A model generated the notes under the pieces. It was not told where the DNA came from, searched no databases, and saw only the letters and a list, made by a program, of their open reading frames with translations. This document shows positions 21,911 through 29,985 of a DNA stretch of 49,831 nt, piece after piece. How positions within the stretch are numbered: the first letter of the stretch is position 1; every line of letters begins with the position of its first letter. The translations under genes and the position numbers were made by a program. The DNA is from a virus. The stretch covers positions 1 to 49,831 of IMG/VR virus record IMGVR_UViG_3300046780_001027. One strand, given 5' to 3'.

Positions 21911-22117
21911 ATGCCGTCAAACGGAAACCGTTTGGTCAGAGAAGAACCGAGGCGCAGGCCGGACTTACAGCTGATCGAATGCCGATCGGCCGTCGCCGAT
22001 GAAGTGGCGCGTCGGATCCTCGCCGGTCGACGAGCGGAGATCCTGTTCCGGCTCAGCGCGGCCGACCACACCGCTCTCGCTGAAGTGGAGGCGGTGCTCG
22101 GGCGCTACGGGTTCTGA
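21911..22117 (+). CDS. 68-aa switch-region protein
   Basis: The ATG at 21911 has GGAGG upstream. The protein is basic at the start (MPSNGNRLVREEPRRRPDLQ) and helical later (AEILFRLSAADHTALAEVEA). Its first codons contain an operator palindrome, so it is probably repressed in the lysogen. It lies opposite the leftward operon and convergent with the HTH gene 22118-22489 (stops adjacent). Role unknown; a Cro-like or anti-repressor function is possible by position only. Confidence 0.55.
   Translation: MPSNGNRLVREEPRRRPDLQLIECRSAVADEVARRILAGRRAEILFRLSAADHTALAEVEAVLGRYGF
21918..21934. promoter_or_regulatory. Operator CAAACG-N5-CGTTTG, copy 1
   Basis: CAAACGGAAACCGTTTG is a perfect inverted repeat with 6-bp arms and a 5-bp centre, overlapping codons 3-8 of the 21911 gene. 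The same arms and spacing occur at 22514-22530. It is probably the binding site of one of the two XRE-type proteins encoded nearby. Confidence 0.6.
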
Positions 22118-22489
22118 TCAGCCGGAGGAGGTGTTCGACTCCTTGCGCTGCTCGGCCAGGCCGATCGCGTGTTCGAGCATCTCGCGCATACTGTCGTCCA
22201 TGGAGTCCCAGACGCGCGCGAGACGGACTGCGGTGACGCTCGCCTCGGGCGCGAGTTCGCCCAGCGCCTCGAGCAGCGCGCTCTGGGCGCCGGGAAGCAC
22301 GACCAGCTGGGCGGAAAACCCCAGCCCTCGCAGCATCTCGATCGCTTCGTCGACGGTGCAGCCCACCTCTCCCCTCTCCCGCTGGCTCACCCAGCGCTGA
22401 TTCCGCCCCAGCCTAACCCCGAGGGTCTCCTGAGAGACCCTCGGGCGTATGCTCTCCCGGATCAGCCGCAGCCTCATCCCGATCGACAT
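22118..22489 (-). CDS. XRE-family regulator, candidate phage repressor
   Basis: A 123-aa protein with an N-terminal XRE HTH: MRLRLIRESIRPRVSQETLG, then LGRNQRWVSQRERG, and a C-terminal helical part (LLEALGELAPEASVTAVRLA). It is transcribed away from the next HTH gene across a shared operator. Its ATG at 22489 has no ribosome binding site, and a -10 TAGGCT lies so close that the message is probably leaderless, as for some prophage repressors. It is the best candidate for the lysogeny repressor. Confidence 0.7.
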   Translation of the reverse strand: MSIGMRLRLIRESIRPRVSQETLGVRLGRNQRWVSQRERGEVGCTVDEAIEMLRGLGFSAQLVVLPGAQSALLEALGELAPEASVTAVRLARVWDSMDDSMREMLEHAIGLAEQRKESNTSSG

Positions 22490-22578
22490 GGCACGCAGCC
22501 TACTCGGGCCTTCCAAACGCTCTCCGTTTGACTCGGGGGGCGAACCCGGGTAAACGGGAAGCATCTGGAGAGGCTCGG
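22490..22578. promoter_or_regulatory. Divergent promoter/operator of the genetic switch
   Basis: This 89-base gap between divergent HTH genes contains operator copy 2, CAAACGCTCTCCGTTTG (22514-22530). On the minus strand TAGGCT lies seven bases before the repressor ATG. On the plus side a further half-site, GTAAACGG (22550-22557), is followed by a CTGGAGAGG ribosome binding site. The arrangement resembles a cI/cro type control region. Confidence 0.6.
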
Positions 22579-22866
22579 ATGTCGAATCCAGTCGCCGACT
22601 GGTTGAGGGTCGCGCGTGAGACGCGAGAGGGAGGAAGGTTGTCACAGGGCAGCCTCGCCCGCATGTGCCAGAAGCTCGACCCCGACGCCCGCATTCAGCA
22701 GTCCCGGTTCTCGGAGTGGGAACGCGGCGAAGGGCGGCCCGAACTGCGGCAGCTGCTGGTGATCTGCGCGGCGCTCGGTCTCTCGAGGGCCGAGACCGCA
22801 CGCGCCCGTGAGGTCTGGGAAGCCGCCGAGCTCGCGAACATGCCGACGCTTCCCGGTGGAACCTGA
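22579..22866 (+). CDS. XRE-family regulator (cro-like by position)
   Basis: A 95-aa HTH protein: WLRVARETREGGRLSQGSLA, then IQQSRFSEWERGEGRPEL (recognition helix region). The ATG at 22579 has GGAGAGG upstream. It diverges from the 22118-22489 regulator and heads the rightward replication arm, as Cro-like proteins do. Which of the two binds the CAAACG operators cannot be told from sequence. Confidence 0.7.
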   Translation: MSNPVADWLRVARETREGGRLSQGSLARMCQKLDPDARIQQSRFSEWERGEGRPELRQLLVICAALGLSRAETARAREVWEAAELANMPTLPGGT

Positions 22867-23069
22867 CATGAGTGCCCCCTCTGCTGCGCGGTACGCTCTA
22901 AACGGATTGCGTATTGCAGTTGACAAGACGGAGCCCACTTCGTGGTCCGGGCCCGCCCTGGTGGCGGAATGAGCCACGGCTTACCCTTTGCCGCGCGCTC
23001 CCCGACCGGCGGGCTGGGTAGGGTGCGCACCGAGCTCGGCGAGAGCGCGCGGCATTCCGGGGTGACCCC
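22867..23069 (+). promoter_or_regulatory. Early rightward promoter region with degenerate operator
   Basis: This 203-base gap has a degenerate third operator TAAACG-GATTG-CGTATT (22899-22915) with the same 5-base spacing, immediately followed by a consensus -35 TTGACA (22920-22925). No strong -10 is obvious. A second TAGGGT (-10-like) lies near 23020. The operator would let the switch regulators control the replication operon. No gene is seen here. Confidence 0.5.
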
Positions 23070-23321
23070 GTGAGGCTCTCCTACGCCGACCCCGAGCCGC
23101 TGACCGAGGTGCTCACTGCGGTCGCCCGGCTGCAGGACGAGGGCACGATCGCGTTGGCCCCGCAGGTGGTCGAGGACGTCACGCTGCGGCCCTGGCAGAC
23201 GCGCGAGTTCCTCGGGCTCGCGGTCAACCGCGGGCTGCTGCTGGGCTCCGGCGGGGCCCGCACCAAGGGGTACCGGCTGACGGCGGAGGGCCGGGACTGG
23301 CTCGAAGGGGTGAGGCCGTGA
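23070..23321 (+). CDS. 83-aa winged-helix protein
   Basis: GTG start at 23070. The pattern VARLQDEGTIALAPQVVEDV, LAVNRGLLLGSGG, KGYRLTAEGRDWLEG is a winged helix with a typical C-terminal wing. It begins the rightward replication operon. Possibly a small regulator; target unknown. Confidence 0.6.
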   Translation: MRLSYADPEPLTEVLTAVARLQDEGTIALAPQVVEDVTLRPWQTREFLGLAVNRGLLLGSGGARTKGYRLTAEGRDWLEGVRP

Positions 23322-23494
23322 CCCGCCGTCCCTGGATCTGGGTCCAGCTGCTCCGCGTCGCCCGCGCGGAGGCGCACCGCTGGTGGCGGCTCGGACAGGA
23401 GGCGACGTACGCCCCCGACTACTGCCAGAGCCAGCGGGCGCTCTGGCGCGGGAAGGCCGCGGCGGCGCTGGCCGAGCTGCGGAGGGGCGCGTGA
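23318..23494 (+). CDS. 58-aa hypothetical protein
   Basis: The GTG at 23318 overlaps the upstream stop, and its stop overlaps the next GTG. The peptide is basic and Trp-rich (VTRRPWIWVQLLRVARAEAH). No family. Supported by overlaps and composition. Confidence 0.5.
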   Translation: MTRRPWIWVQLLRVARAEAHRWWRLGQEATYAPDYCQSQRALWRGKAAAALAELRRGA

Positions 23495-23586
23495 ACACTG
23501 CCCTCCTGGTCGTGGGCTCGTTCCTGGTGTCCTTCGTGGTCTCGGCTCTCACCACGGCGGTGATCGTCGTCCTGGTGCGCCGATGA
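23491..23586 (+). CDS. 31-aa membrane peptide
   Basis: VNTALLVVGSFLVSFVVSAL and so on, ending LVRR: a single transmembrane helix with a basic end. Start and stop overlap the neighbours. Function unknown. Confidence 0.45.
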   Translation: MNTALLVVGSFLVSFVVSALTTAVIVVLVRR

Positions 23587-24467
23587 GCGTCCGCTTCGAC
23601 ATCGCCGCCCCGCCCCCCGAGACGCGGTGGAACGTCCTCTCGCTGGGTGCCGGCGTGCAGTCCTCGACGCTCGCGCTGATGGCGGCGCACGGGGAGGTCA
23701 CGCCCCGGCTCGACGCGGCCGTGTTCGCCGACACCCAGGCCGAGCCCCGGGCCGTCTACCGGTGGCTCGACTGGCTCGAAGGGGAGATCGCCCGGCTGCC
23801 GTTCGCGTTCCCGATCCTGCGGGTGACGGCGGGGAGCCTGCGGCACAGCGCGCTGGAGATGCGCGTGACGGCGGACCAGCGTGTCTTCTCGAAGGTCGAC
23901 GTCCCTCTGTTCACGCGGAACCACGACGGCTCGGCCGGGATGGTGACCCACCGCAACTGCACGCGCGACCACAAGATCCGCCCGATCACCAAGGTGCTCC
24001 GCGCCCTCGCCGGGATCCGGCGCGGTCAGAAGACCGTCACGGTCACCCAGTGGATCGGGATCTCCTGGGACGAGATCCAGCGCGTCAAGGACAGCCGCGA
24101 GCCCTGGGCGCAGAACCGGTACCCGCTGGTCGAGCGGCGGATCCGCCGCTCGGACTGCCTGACCTGGATGCGGGGCCACGGGTACCCCGAGCCGCCCCGG
24201 TCGGCGTGCGAGTTCTGCCCGTTCCACTCAGACAGCGAGTGGCGGCGACTGAAGACCGAGGACCCGGAGGCGTTCGGCCGCGCGGTCCAGTTCGAGCAAG
24301 ACCTCCAGTACGTCAAGGGGCAATCCGAGAACTTCCGGACGGTGCCCTACCTGCACAGTTCCCTCCGGCCGCTCGGAGAGGTCGACTTCAGCAGCGCCGA
24401 GGACCGCGGGCAGCTCGGGCTCTGGCAGACGTTCGCCGTCGAGTGCGAAGGGATGTGTGGCGTATGA
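23583..24467 (+). CDS. PAPS-reductase-like (N-type ATP pyrophosphatase) phage protein
   Basis: A 294-aa protein. The PP-loop-like motif LSLGAGVQSSTLALMAA (19-35) binds ATP in this superfamily, followed by AVFADTQAEPRAVYRWLDWL. A C-terminal Cys pair SACEFCPFHSDSEW could hold a metal or sulfur. Relatives in phages are annotated as phosphoadenosine phosphosulfate reductases, but sulfate reduction is unlikely; nucleotide or DNA modification is plausible. It heads a cluster that includes a methyltransferase. Confidence 0.75.
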   Translation: MSVRFDIAAPPPETRWNVLSLGAGVQSSTLALMAAHGEVTPRLDAAVFADTQAEPRAVYRWLDWLEGEIARLPFAFPILRVTAGSLRHSALEMRVTADQRVFSKVDVPLFTRNHDGSAGMVTHRNCTRDHKIRPITKVLRALAGIRRGQKTVTVTQWIGISWDEIQRVKDSREPWAQNRYPLVERRIRRSDCLTWMRGHGYPEPPRSACEFCPFHSDSEWRRLKTEDPEAFGRAVQFEQDLQYVKGQSENFRTVPYLHSSLRPLGEVDFSSAEDRGQLGLWQTFAVECEGMCGV

Positions 24468-24640
24468 GCCCCACCGACACGTGGCGGTACCGCAACGAGC
24501 TGCGGGTGCTGCGGCAGGTCCAGGACTGCGACCGCGCCGCCCAGGGGCGCCGGGAGCAGGTGCGACGCACGCTGCAGGTCCGGCGCGCGGTGCTGCTGGG
24601 CGCGATGCCGTTCCTGGACGCAGATCGAGGCGAGGGATGA
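24464..24640 (+). CDS. 58-aa hypothetical protein
   Basis: ATG at 24464 within an ATGA overlap. Basic helix-rich sequence MSPTDTWRYRNELRVLRQVQ and RREQVRRTLQVRRAVLLGA. No family recognised. Confidence 0.5.
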   Translation: MSPTDTWRYRNELRVLRQVQDCDRAAQGRREQVRRTLQVRRAVLLGAMPFLDADRGEG

Positions 24641-25158
24641 CCGCCGTCCGCCCCTGCGGGATCTCGGTCGCGCGCGTCGGCGTCGCCCGGCTGCACCGCC
24701 ACCTCCGGCAGCCCCCGCCCTCGGCGCTCGTCGCGTTCGAGCTCGTCACCGACGGCTGGCCCGTCGGCTGGGCGCTGGTCGGGCGCCCGGCGTCGGCGGT
24801 GCTGCAGGCGCAGGGGTGGGTCGAGGTCACGCGCGTCGCGGTGCCCTCTCCCCAGGACGGCGGCCCGCGCAACGGGTGCTCGGCGCTGTACGGCGCGGCG
24901 GCCCGGTGGGCGCGCCGGGCTGGGTTCCCGCTGCACACCTACACGCGGATCGACGAGCCCGGTGTCAGCCTCCGCGCGGCCGGGTGGGTGCCGGTCGCCC
25001 GGAGTCGCGCCGGACGCGGCTGGGCCGGGCCCGCGCGCCCGAACGCGGCGGACCAGGACGGGCGCGTGCAGCGGATCCGGTGGACTCCCCGGTGGGCGTT
25101 CGTCGGGCCCGAGATCCCGGCCGAGTGGGTCGGCGTCGCGATGCGGAGGGCCGCATGA
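24637..25158 (+). CDS. GNAT-like (XF1762-type) acetyltransferase-like protein
   Basis: A 173-aa protein whose layout ARLHRHLRQPPPSALVAFEL, GWALVGRPAS, VEVTRVAVPS, RNGCSALYGAAARWARRAGF and HTYTRIDEPGVSLRAAGW matches phage proteins of the XF1762 type, which have a GNAT-like fold. The substrate is unknown. It lies between the PAPS-reductase-like gene and the SNF2/methyltransferase pair. Confidence 0.7.
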   Translation: MTAVRPCGISVARVGVARLHRHLRQPPPSALVAFELVTDGWPVGWALVGRPASAVLQAQGWVEVTRVAVPSPQDGGPRNGCSALYGAAARWARRAGFPLHTYTRIDEPGVSLRAAGWVPVARSRAGRGWAGPARPNAADQDGRVQRIRWTPRWAFVGPEIPAEWVGVAMRRAA

Positions 25159-25334
25159 CCCTGCACACCCGCTCCGACGGCCCCACCGCGTGCTCGGTCT
25201 GCAGCGCGGAGGAGTCGTACCCGTTCGTCCGGTTCGACGCGCGGATCGTGATCTGCTGGGACTGCCTCCGGCGGGCGTGGGCCATGGCGAAGCCGGCGTC
25301 GCTGCACGAACGCACCCCTGTGGAGGCGAAGTGA
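25155..25334 (+). CDS. 59-aa zinc-ribbon protein
   Basis: Two CxxC pairs, CSVC (about 13-16) and CWDC (about 35-38), frame a 20-residue loop, giving a classical zinc ribbon. Starts MTLHTRSDGPTACSVCSAEE. It precedes the SNF2-type helicase; may bind nucleic acid or protein. Confidence 0.6.
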   Translation: MTLHTRSDGPTACSVCSAEESYPFVRFDARIVICWDCLRRAWAMAKPASLHERTPVEAK

Positions 25335-26710
25335 CCTACGCCGACGTCATCGCGCGCAAGTCCGCTGTGACCGCGTTCCCCGGTCTCGAGCCGGACGAGC
25401 TGGCGCCGCACCTGTTCCCGTTCCAACGCGACCTCGTCCGCTGGGCGCTCCGCCGCGGCCGGGCCGCTATCTTCGCCGACACCGGGCTCGGCAAGACGGC
25501 GATGCAGGTCGAGTGGGCGCGCCAGGTCGCCCGAGAGGGGCGAGTGCTGATCCTCGCGCCACTCGCGGTCGCCGATCAGACCGTGCGCGAGGCGGCGCGG
25601 TTCGGGGTCGAGATGGTCTACCGGCGCCAGGACTTGGGCGACCGGATCACCGTCGCGAACTACGAGATGGCCGAGCACTTCCGGGGCGAGGACTTCGCCG
25701 GGATCGTACTCGACGAGTCGAGCATCCTCAAGAGCTTCACGGGCGCGACCCGGAACCTCCTGATCGAGATGTTCGCGCGCACCCCGTTCCGGCTCGCCTG
25801 CACCGCGACGCCGGCACCCAACGACTTCACCGAGCTCGGCAACCACTCCGAGTTCCTGGGCACGCTGTCCCGCGTCGAGATGCTCTCGGAGTTCTTCGTC
25901 CACGACGGAGGCACCACGCAGGACTGGCGCCTCAAGGGGCACGCGGTCCGCGCGTTCTGGGAGTGGGTCGCCTCGTGGGGTGCAGTGGTCCGGACGCCCG
26001 CCGCGCTCGGGTACGACGACTCGGCGTATCAGCTCGAGCCGATCGAGATCGTCGACCACATTCTGCCGGTCGACCACGCCGACGCACACGCGATGGGCTC
26101 GCTGTTCGTCGAGGACGCGCGGAACCTGAACGACCAGCGCGCGGTGCGGCGGGCCACGATGGAGCGCCGGTGCACGCTGATCGCGGACCTGGTCGCCGCC
26201 GAGCCCACCGAGCCGTGGCTCGTGTGGTGTGAGCTCAACGACGAGGGCGACCAGCTCGAGCGTCTGATCCCGGACGCGGTGCAGGTCCGGGGGGCGGACA
26301 GCCCCGAGAGCAAGCGGGACCGCCTCCTGGGCTTCGCCGACGGCCGGATCCGCGTGCTCGTCACGAAGCCCTCGATCGCCGGGTTCGGGATGAACTGGCA
26401 GCACTGTGCCCGGATGGCGTTCGTCGGGCCCTCGCACAGCTACGAGCAGACCTACCAGGCGATCCGCCGGTGCTGGCGGTTCGGACAGACCCGGACGGTT
26501 CAGGTCCATGTCGTCGCCGCCGAGAACGAGCGCGCGATCGTGCAGAACCTGCGCCGGAAGGAGCGCGACGCCGATCTCCTGGCCGCGGAGACCGAGCGGT
26601 ACGTCGGCCCGGCCATGCGTGCGGCGATGGGCGCCACCGAGCGCCGTTGGAACCCCTACCAGCCGACCCAGACGATGCGGCTCCCTACCTGGCTCCGGAG
26701 GACACGATGA
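25331..26710 (+). CDS. SNF2-type helicase/translocase
   Basis: A 459-aa SF2 protein. Motif I ADTGLGKTAM (49-58), motif II LDESS (127-131), motif III CTATPAPND, a C-terminal helicase domain with SIAGFGMNWQHC and the motif VI region TYQAIRRCWRFGQTRTVQVH. This is the compact phage SNF2 family with a DES(S) box. It overlaps the next gene, a DNA methyltransferase, by four bases; the pair may act together in modification, or the helicase may work in replication. GTG start at 25331. Confidence 0.85.
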   Translation: MTYADVIARKSAVTAFPGLEPDELAPHLFPFQRDLVRWALRRGRAAIFADTGLGKTAMQVEWARQVAREGRVLILAPLAVADQTVREAARFGVEMVYRRQDLGDRITVANYEMAEHFRGEDFAGIVLDESSILKSFTGATRNLLIEMFARTPFRLACTATPAPNDFTELGNHSEFLGTLSRVEMLSEFFVHDGGTTQDWRLKGHAVRAFWEWVASWGAVVRTPAALGYDDSAYQLEPIEIVDHILPVDHADAHAMGSLFVEDARNLNDQRAVRRATMERRCTLIADLVAAEPTEPWLVWCELNDEGDQLERLIPDAVQVRGADSPESKRDRLLGFADGRIRVLVTKPSIAGFGMNWQHCARMAFVGPSHSYEQTYQAIRRCWRFGQTRTVQVHVVAAENERAIVQNLRRKERDADLLAAETERYVGPAMRAAMGATERRWNPYQPTQTMRLPTWLRRTR

Positions 26711-27636
26711 GCGATCGGATCATGGACCCCACCGAGCCCGTTCGCGTGCTCGACCAGACGGCCGGCAAGAGCTGGGGGCTCTGGCAGGGCGACTGCGTCC
26801 AGGTGATCCGCGGGATCCCCGACGAGTCTGTCGGGTTCACCGTGTTCTCGCCGCCGTTCGCGAGTCTCTACACGTACTCGGCGAGCCCGCTCGACATGGG
26901 CAACTGCCGCGACGGCGACGAGTTCATCGAGTCGTTCCGGTTCCTCGTCGCCGAACTGATGCGCGTGACGATGCCGGGCCGACTGTGCTCGGTCCACAGC
27001 ATGCTGCTGCCCGCGTCGAAGGCGAAGGACGGCTTCATCGGCCTGCACGACTTCCGCGGCGACCTCGTGCGCGCGTTCCAGGCCGAAGGGTGGGTCTTCC
27101 ACTCCGAGGTCTGCATCTGGAAGGACCCGGTCACCCAGATGCAGCGCACCAAGGCGCTCGGGCTGTTGCACAAGCAGATCCGGAAGGACTCGGCCATGTC
27201 GCGGCAGGGCACCCCGGACTACCTGACCACGTTCCGCAAGCCCGGCGACAACCCCGAGCCCATCGCCCACACCGGCGAGGGCGACGATCTGCCGGTCGAG
27301 CTGTGGCAGCGGTACGCCTCGCCCGTCTGGATGGACATCGAGCCTAACGACACGCTGCAGCACCGGTCCGCGCGCGAAGAGGAGGACGAGCGCCACATCT
27401 GCCCGCTTCAGCTCGAGGTCACCCGGCGCGCGTTGAAGCTGTGGTCCAACCCGGGCGACGTGGTGCTGTCCCCGTTCGCGGGGATCGGCTCCGAGTTGTA
27501 CGTCGCGCTCGAGGAGGGCCGTAAGGCGGTCGGGATCGAGCTCAAGCGGTCCTACTACGAGCAGGCCGTCCGGAACCTGACCGAGATCGAGGCCGCTGCC
27601 GCTCGGCAGGGCTCACTGTTCGTGGTCGGGTCGTGA
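26707..27636 (+). CDS. DNA methyltransferase (N6-adenine or N4-cytosine type)
   Basis: A 309-aa protein. The catalytic motif IV SPPF is at 48-51 and the SAM-binding motif I near the C-terminus (SPFAGIGSELYVALEEGRKA), so the catalytic region precedes the SAM-binding region as in beta-class enzymes. SPPF occurs in N4C and some N6A enzymes, so the target base is undecided. It probably protects phage DNA from host restriction; no cognate endonuclease is seen nearby. Confidence 0.85.
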   Translation: MSDRIMDPTEPVRVLDQTAGKSWGLWQGDCVQVIRGIPDESVGFTVFSPPFASLYTYSASPLDMGNCRDGDEFIESFRFLVAELMRVTMPGRLCSVHSMLLPASKAKDGFIGLHDFRGDLVRAFQAEGWVFHSEVCIWKDPVTQMQRTKALGLLHKQIRKDSAMSRQGTPDYLTTFRKPGDNPEPIAHTGEGDDLPVELWQRYASPVWMDIEPNDTLQHRSAREEEDERHICPLQLEVTRRALKLWSNPGDVVLSPFAGIGSELYVALEEGRKAVGIELKRSYYEQAVRNLTEIEAAAARQGSLFVVGS

Positions 27637-27938
27637 TCGCCGCCCGCCTCGGCGCGCTCGCCCGTCACCTCCGGGCCGACCTGCTCGGCTGGACCGCGGC
27701 GGAGCTCGGCGCGCGCACCGGCGAGTCCTCGACCCGGATCCTCGACCGGGAGCAGGGGCTCCACGGCGGGCCGACCGAGGACGCGCTGCGGGTGCTGTGC
27801 GGGGAGCGCGCAGTCCGGGGCGTGCGTGGGGCGATCGACGCGTGGAGCGTGGAGGAGCTGCGGGACGTGGCGGCGCGGTGGGCGGCCGAGCGGGCACCGG
27901 GGAGGGCGGCCGAGCGGGCACCGGGGAGGGCGGCGTGA
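27633..27938 (+). CDS. 101-aa HTH-like protein with duplicated C-terminal tail
   Basis: GTG start at 27633. The N-terminal half (LLGWTAAELGARTGESSTRI) could be an HTH. The C-terminus is a tandem peptide repeat (AAERAPGR twice) coded by a 24-base direct repeat at 27881-27928. Function unknown; it lies between the methyltransferase and the DEAH helicase. Confidence 0.55.
   Translation: MIAARLGALARHLRADLLGWTAAELGARTGESSTRILDREQGLHGGPTEDALRVLCGERAVRGVRGAIDAWSVEELRDVAARWAAERAPGRAAERAPGRAA
27881..27928. repeat. 24-bp tandem repeat, two copies
   Basis: The unit begins GGCGGCCGAGCGGGCACC and is repeated exactly (27881-27904 and 27905-27928) with the start of a third copy. Being a multiple of three, it adds in-frame residues to the end of the 27633-27938 protein. 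Confidence 0.8.
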
Positions 27939-29398
27939 GCCCACTCCCTTCGACGCCCACCCTCCAAGGGATCCCCTGGTGCGGCCGAACGCCTCGCGAG
28001 TGGCAGCCCGAAGCGCTCGCCGCGCTGCTGGCAGCATGGCGTGAGAAAAAGCGCCCGCTCATCCAGGCGGCGACCGGATCGGGCAAGTCCCTGCTGCTGG
28101 CCGAGATCGCCGCGCAAGGCCGCGGGAGTGTGCTCGTCACGACCCCGACGCAAGCGCTGGTCGACCAGCTCTACGCTTCGATCAGCGGGCGACTCCCTGG
28201 CGAGGTCGGACGCGTCTATCAGCACTGCTGGGAGGCCGATCGACGCGTCGTCGTCGTCTGCACAGCGTCGCTCGGCAAACTTCTCGACGAGCGCCCGGAA
28301 TGGGGTTGCTGGATCGCCGACGAGGCGCACCGGATGGAGGCCGAGAGCCTCCGAAAGATCACTGCACGCATCAAATCTCGCGTCTCCGTCGGGCTCACCG
28401 CGACACCGTACCGCGCGGATGGGCGCGGGATGCGGAACTGGAGCGGGCAAGTCTACGCCTACCCGAGCGCGCGCGCGGTCGACGACGGGGTGCTCGTCCC
28501 GTGGCGTGCAGTCCGGTGGGACGGCTCCGGCAACCCGACCACCGACGAGTTGGTCAAGGACTGGGTCGAACACGCGGAAGGGCCGGGCATCGTCTCCGCC
28601 GTCAGCATCGCGGACGCCGAGACGTACGCGCAACGGCTCGGACCCACCGCAGCCGCGATCCATGACGAGCACAACGCGGCGACTCGCGCCGCACTGATCG
28701 AGGCATTGCGGGTTGGTCGGCTTCACTGCTTGGTCCACGTCAATTTGCTGACGGAAGGCGTGGACCTGCCCTGGCTTCGCTGGCTCGCGATGCGTCGTCG
28801 GGTTGGCTCGATCGTCCGACTCGTTCAAGAGGTCGGACGCGTGCTCCGGGCCTCTCCGGACAAGGATCATGCGGTCCTCTACGACCCGTACAACCTTCTC
28901 GGGAAGTTGGGCCTCACCCATGCCGCCGCGCTCGAAGACGCGCTCACGACCGAGGCGGTCCGCGGAGAGCCCGAGGACTGGATGATCCCGGGGCTCAACC
29001 AGGACAACATCTCGCAGCTTCCGAGCCCGGTGAAGGTCGAGATGCTCGAGGGCTGGGTTACCGACCTGGTCGGAGCCTGCCGGGCCTACAACCTCGCGGC
29101 GCCCCCGAAGTTCGGGCACGGCCCGTGGCGGACCAAGGCGGCCAGCGAGAAGCAACTCACGCGGCTCAAGACCTTGTGCCAGTGGGCTCGCTACTTCCCG
29201 AAGACGGAACACCGAGATCGGTTCCGGATGTTCGCCAACCGGCCAGAGCTCGAGCAGGGTCCGGCCAGCGACATGATCGACGTGATGCTCGCGTTCCGGG
29301 ACGCGGGCGCTCATGCGCGGCGGACCGGCGCCAACTGGCGGCCCCCGTTCGCGATCCCCGAGATCTTGCCCCCGACGGAGACCGCATGCGGTTCGTAG
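27935..29398 (+). CDS. DEAH-box SF2 helicase
   Basis: A 487-aa helicase. Motif I QAATGSGKSLLLAEI (about 45-59), Ia TTPTQALVDQ, motif II ADEAHRME, motif III GLTATPYRADG, motif V VNLLTEGVDLPWL, motif VI QEVGRVLRASPDK. It resembles the RecG/UvrB-like or type III restriction-type helicases used by phages in replication or recombination. The C-terminal 150 residues are a less conserved domain. GTG start at 27935. Confidence 0.85.
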   Translation: MSPLPSTPTLQGIPWCGRTPREWQPEALAALLAAWREKKRPLIQAATGSGKSLLLAEIAAQGRGSVLVTTPTQALVDQLYASISGRLPGEVGRVYQHCWEADRRVVVVCTASLGKLLDERPEWGCWIADEAHRMEAESLRKITARIKSRVSVGLTATPYRADGRGMRNWSGQVYAYPSARAVDDGVLVPWRAVRWDGSGNPTTDELVKDWVEHAEGPGIVSAVSIADAETYAQRLGPTAAAIHDEHNAATRAALIEALRVGRLHCLVHVNLLTEGVDLPWLRWLAMRRRVGSIVRLVQEVGRVLRASPDKDHAVLYDPYNLLGKLGLTHAAALEDALTTEAVRGEPEDWMIPGLNQDNISQLPSPVKVEMLEGWVTDLVGACRAYNLAAPPKFGHGPWRTKAASEKQLTRLKTLCQWARYFPKTEHRDRFRMFANRPELEQGPASDMIDVMLAFRDAGAHARRTGANWRPPFAIPEILPPTETACGS

Positions 29399-29985
29399 GC
29401 ATCGACCCCGGCCAGACCGGTAACTGCGTCGTGATCGGAGACGACGGCCTGACGGTGTTGGACGAGCAGGGCTGGACCGGCGCGGAGATGCGGCAGCTCG
29501 CTAGCGGTTCGTGGCGCGTCCGCTGGTCTCGGCTCCATTCCTCCGGGTCCACCTCCTGTCACCAGGACTTCGTCGGCAAGGGGACCGCCGCTCAGTTCCT
29601 GGTCGAGCACCACCGAACGCCGCCCGCGATCACGATCCTGCAGCGCGGTGACGTGGTCGTGCTCGAGGCGCAGCACGTCGGGGGGCCGCATGCGTCGCTG
29701 GTGCTCTCCGAATGGTGCGGCCGGCTGATCGCGACACTTCCGGAGGGGATCACCCTGCTCCGCCCGCTCGCGACGAGCTGGCGGGCCAAGGTCTTCCGGA
29801 ACGGGCGTCTCTGTCGCGAGGCGGCCAAGCGCGTTGCCGTCGCCACCGCGACCCCGTATCTGAATGCGGATCTTCCGATCACGCACGACCGGGCCGAGGC
29901 TTGGGCGATGGCCCGCTACGCCTGGGGTTGGGCTCGAACCCACGCGGACCAGCTCGGTCAGATCAATCCGCAGGTGACGCCGTGA
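29386..29985 (+). CDS. RuvC-like (RNase H fold) nuclease, probable Holliday junction resolvase
   Basis: A 199-aa protein starting MRFVGIDPGQTGNCVVIGDD, the first acidic strand motif of RuvC-type nucleases (IDPG). Further acidic residues at VVLEAQHVGG and HDRAEAWAMARY match the second and last catalytic positions. It should resolve branched DNA before packaging. The ATG at 29386 overlaps the helicase gene by 13 bases. Confidence 0.75.
   Translation: MRFVGIDPGQTGNCVVIGDDGLTVLDEQGWTGAEMRQLASGSWRVRWSRLHSSGSTSCHQDFVGKGTAAQFLVEHHRTPPAITILQRGDVVVLEAQHVGGPHASLVLSEWCGRLIATLPEGITLLRPLATSWRAKVFRNGRLCREAAKRVAVATATPYLNADLPITHDRAEAWAMARYAWGWARTHADQLGQINPQVTP

Noticed and set aside
25331-27636. Complete type I/III restriction-modification system
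   Set aside because: The helicase is a compact SNF2 type and no endonuclease domain is present; the methyltransferase looks like a stand-alone phage enzyme.
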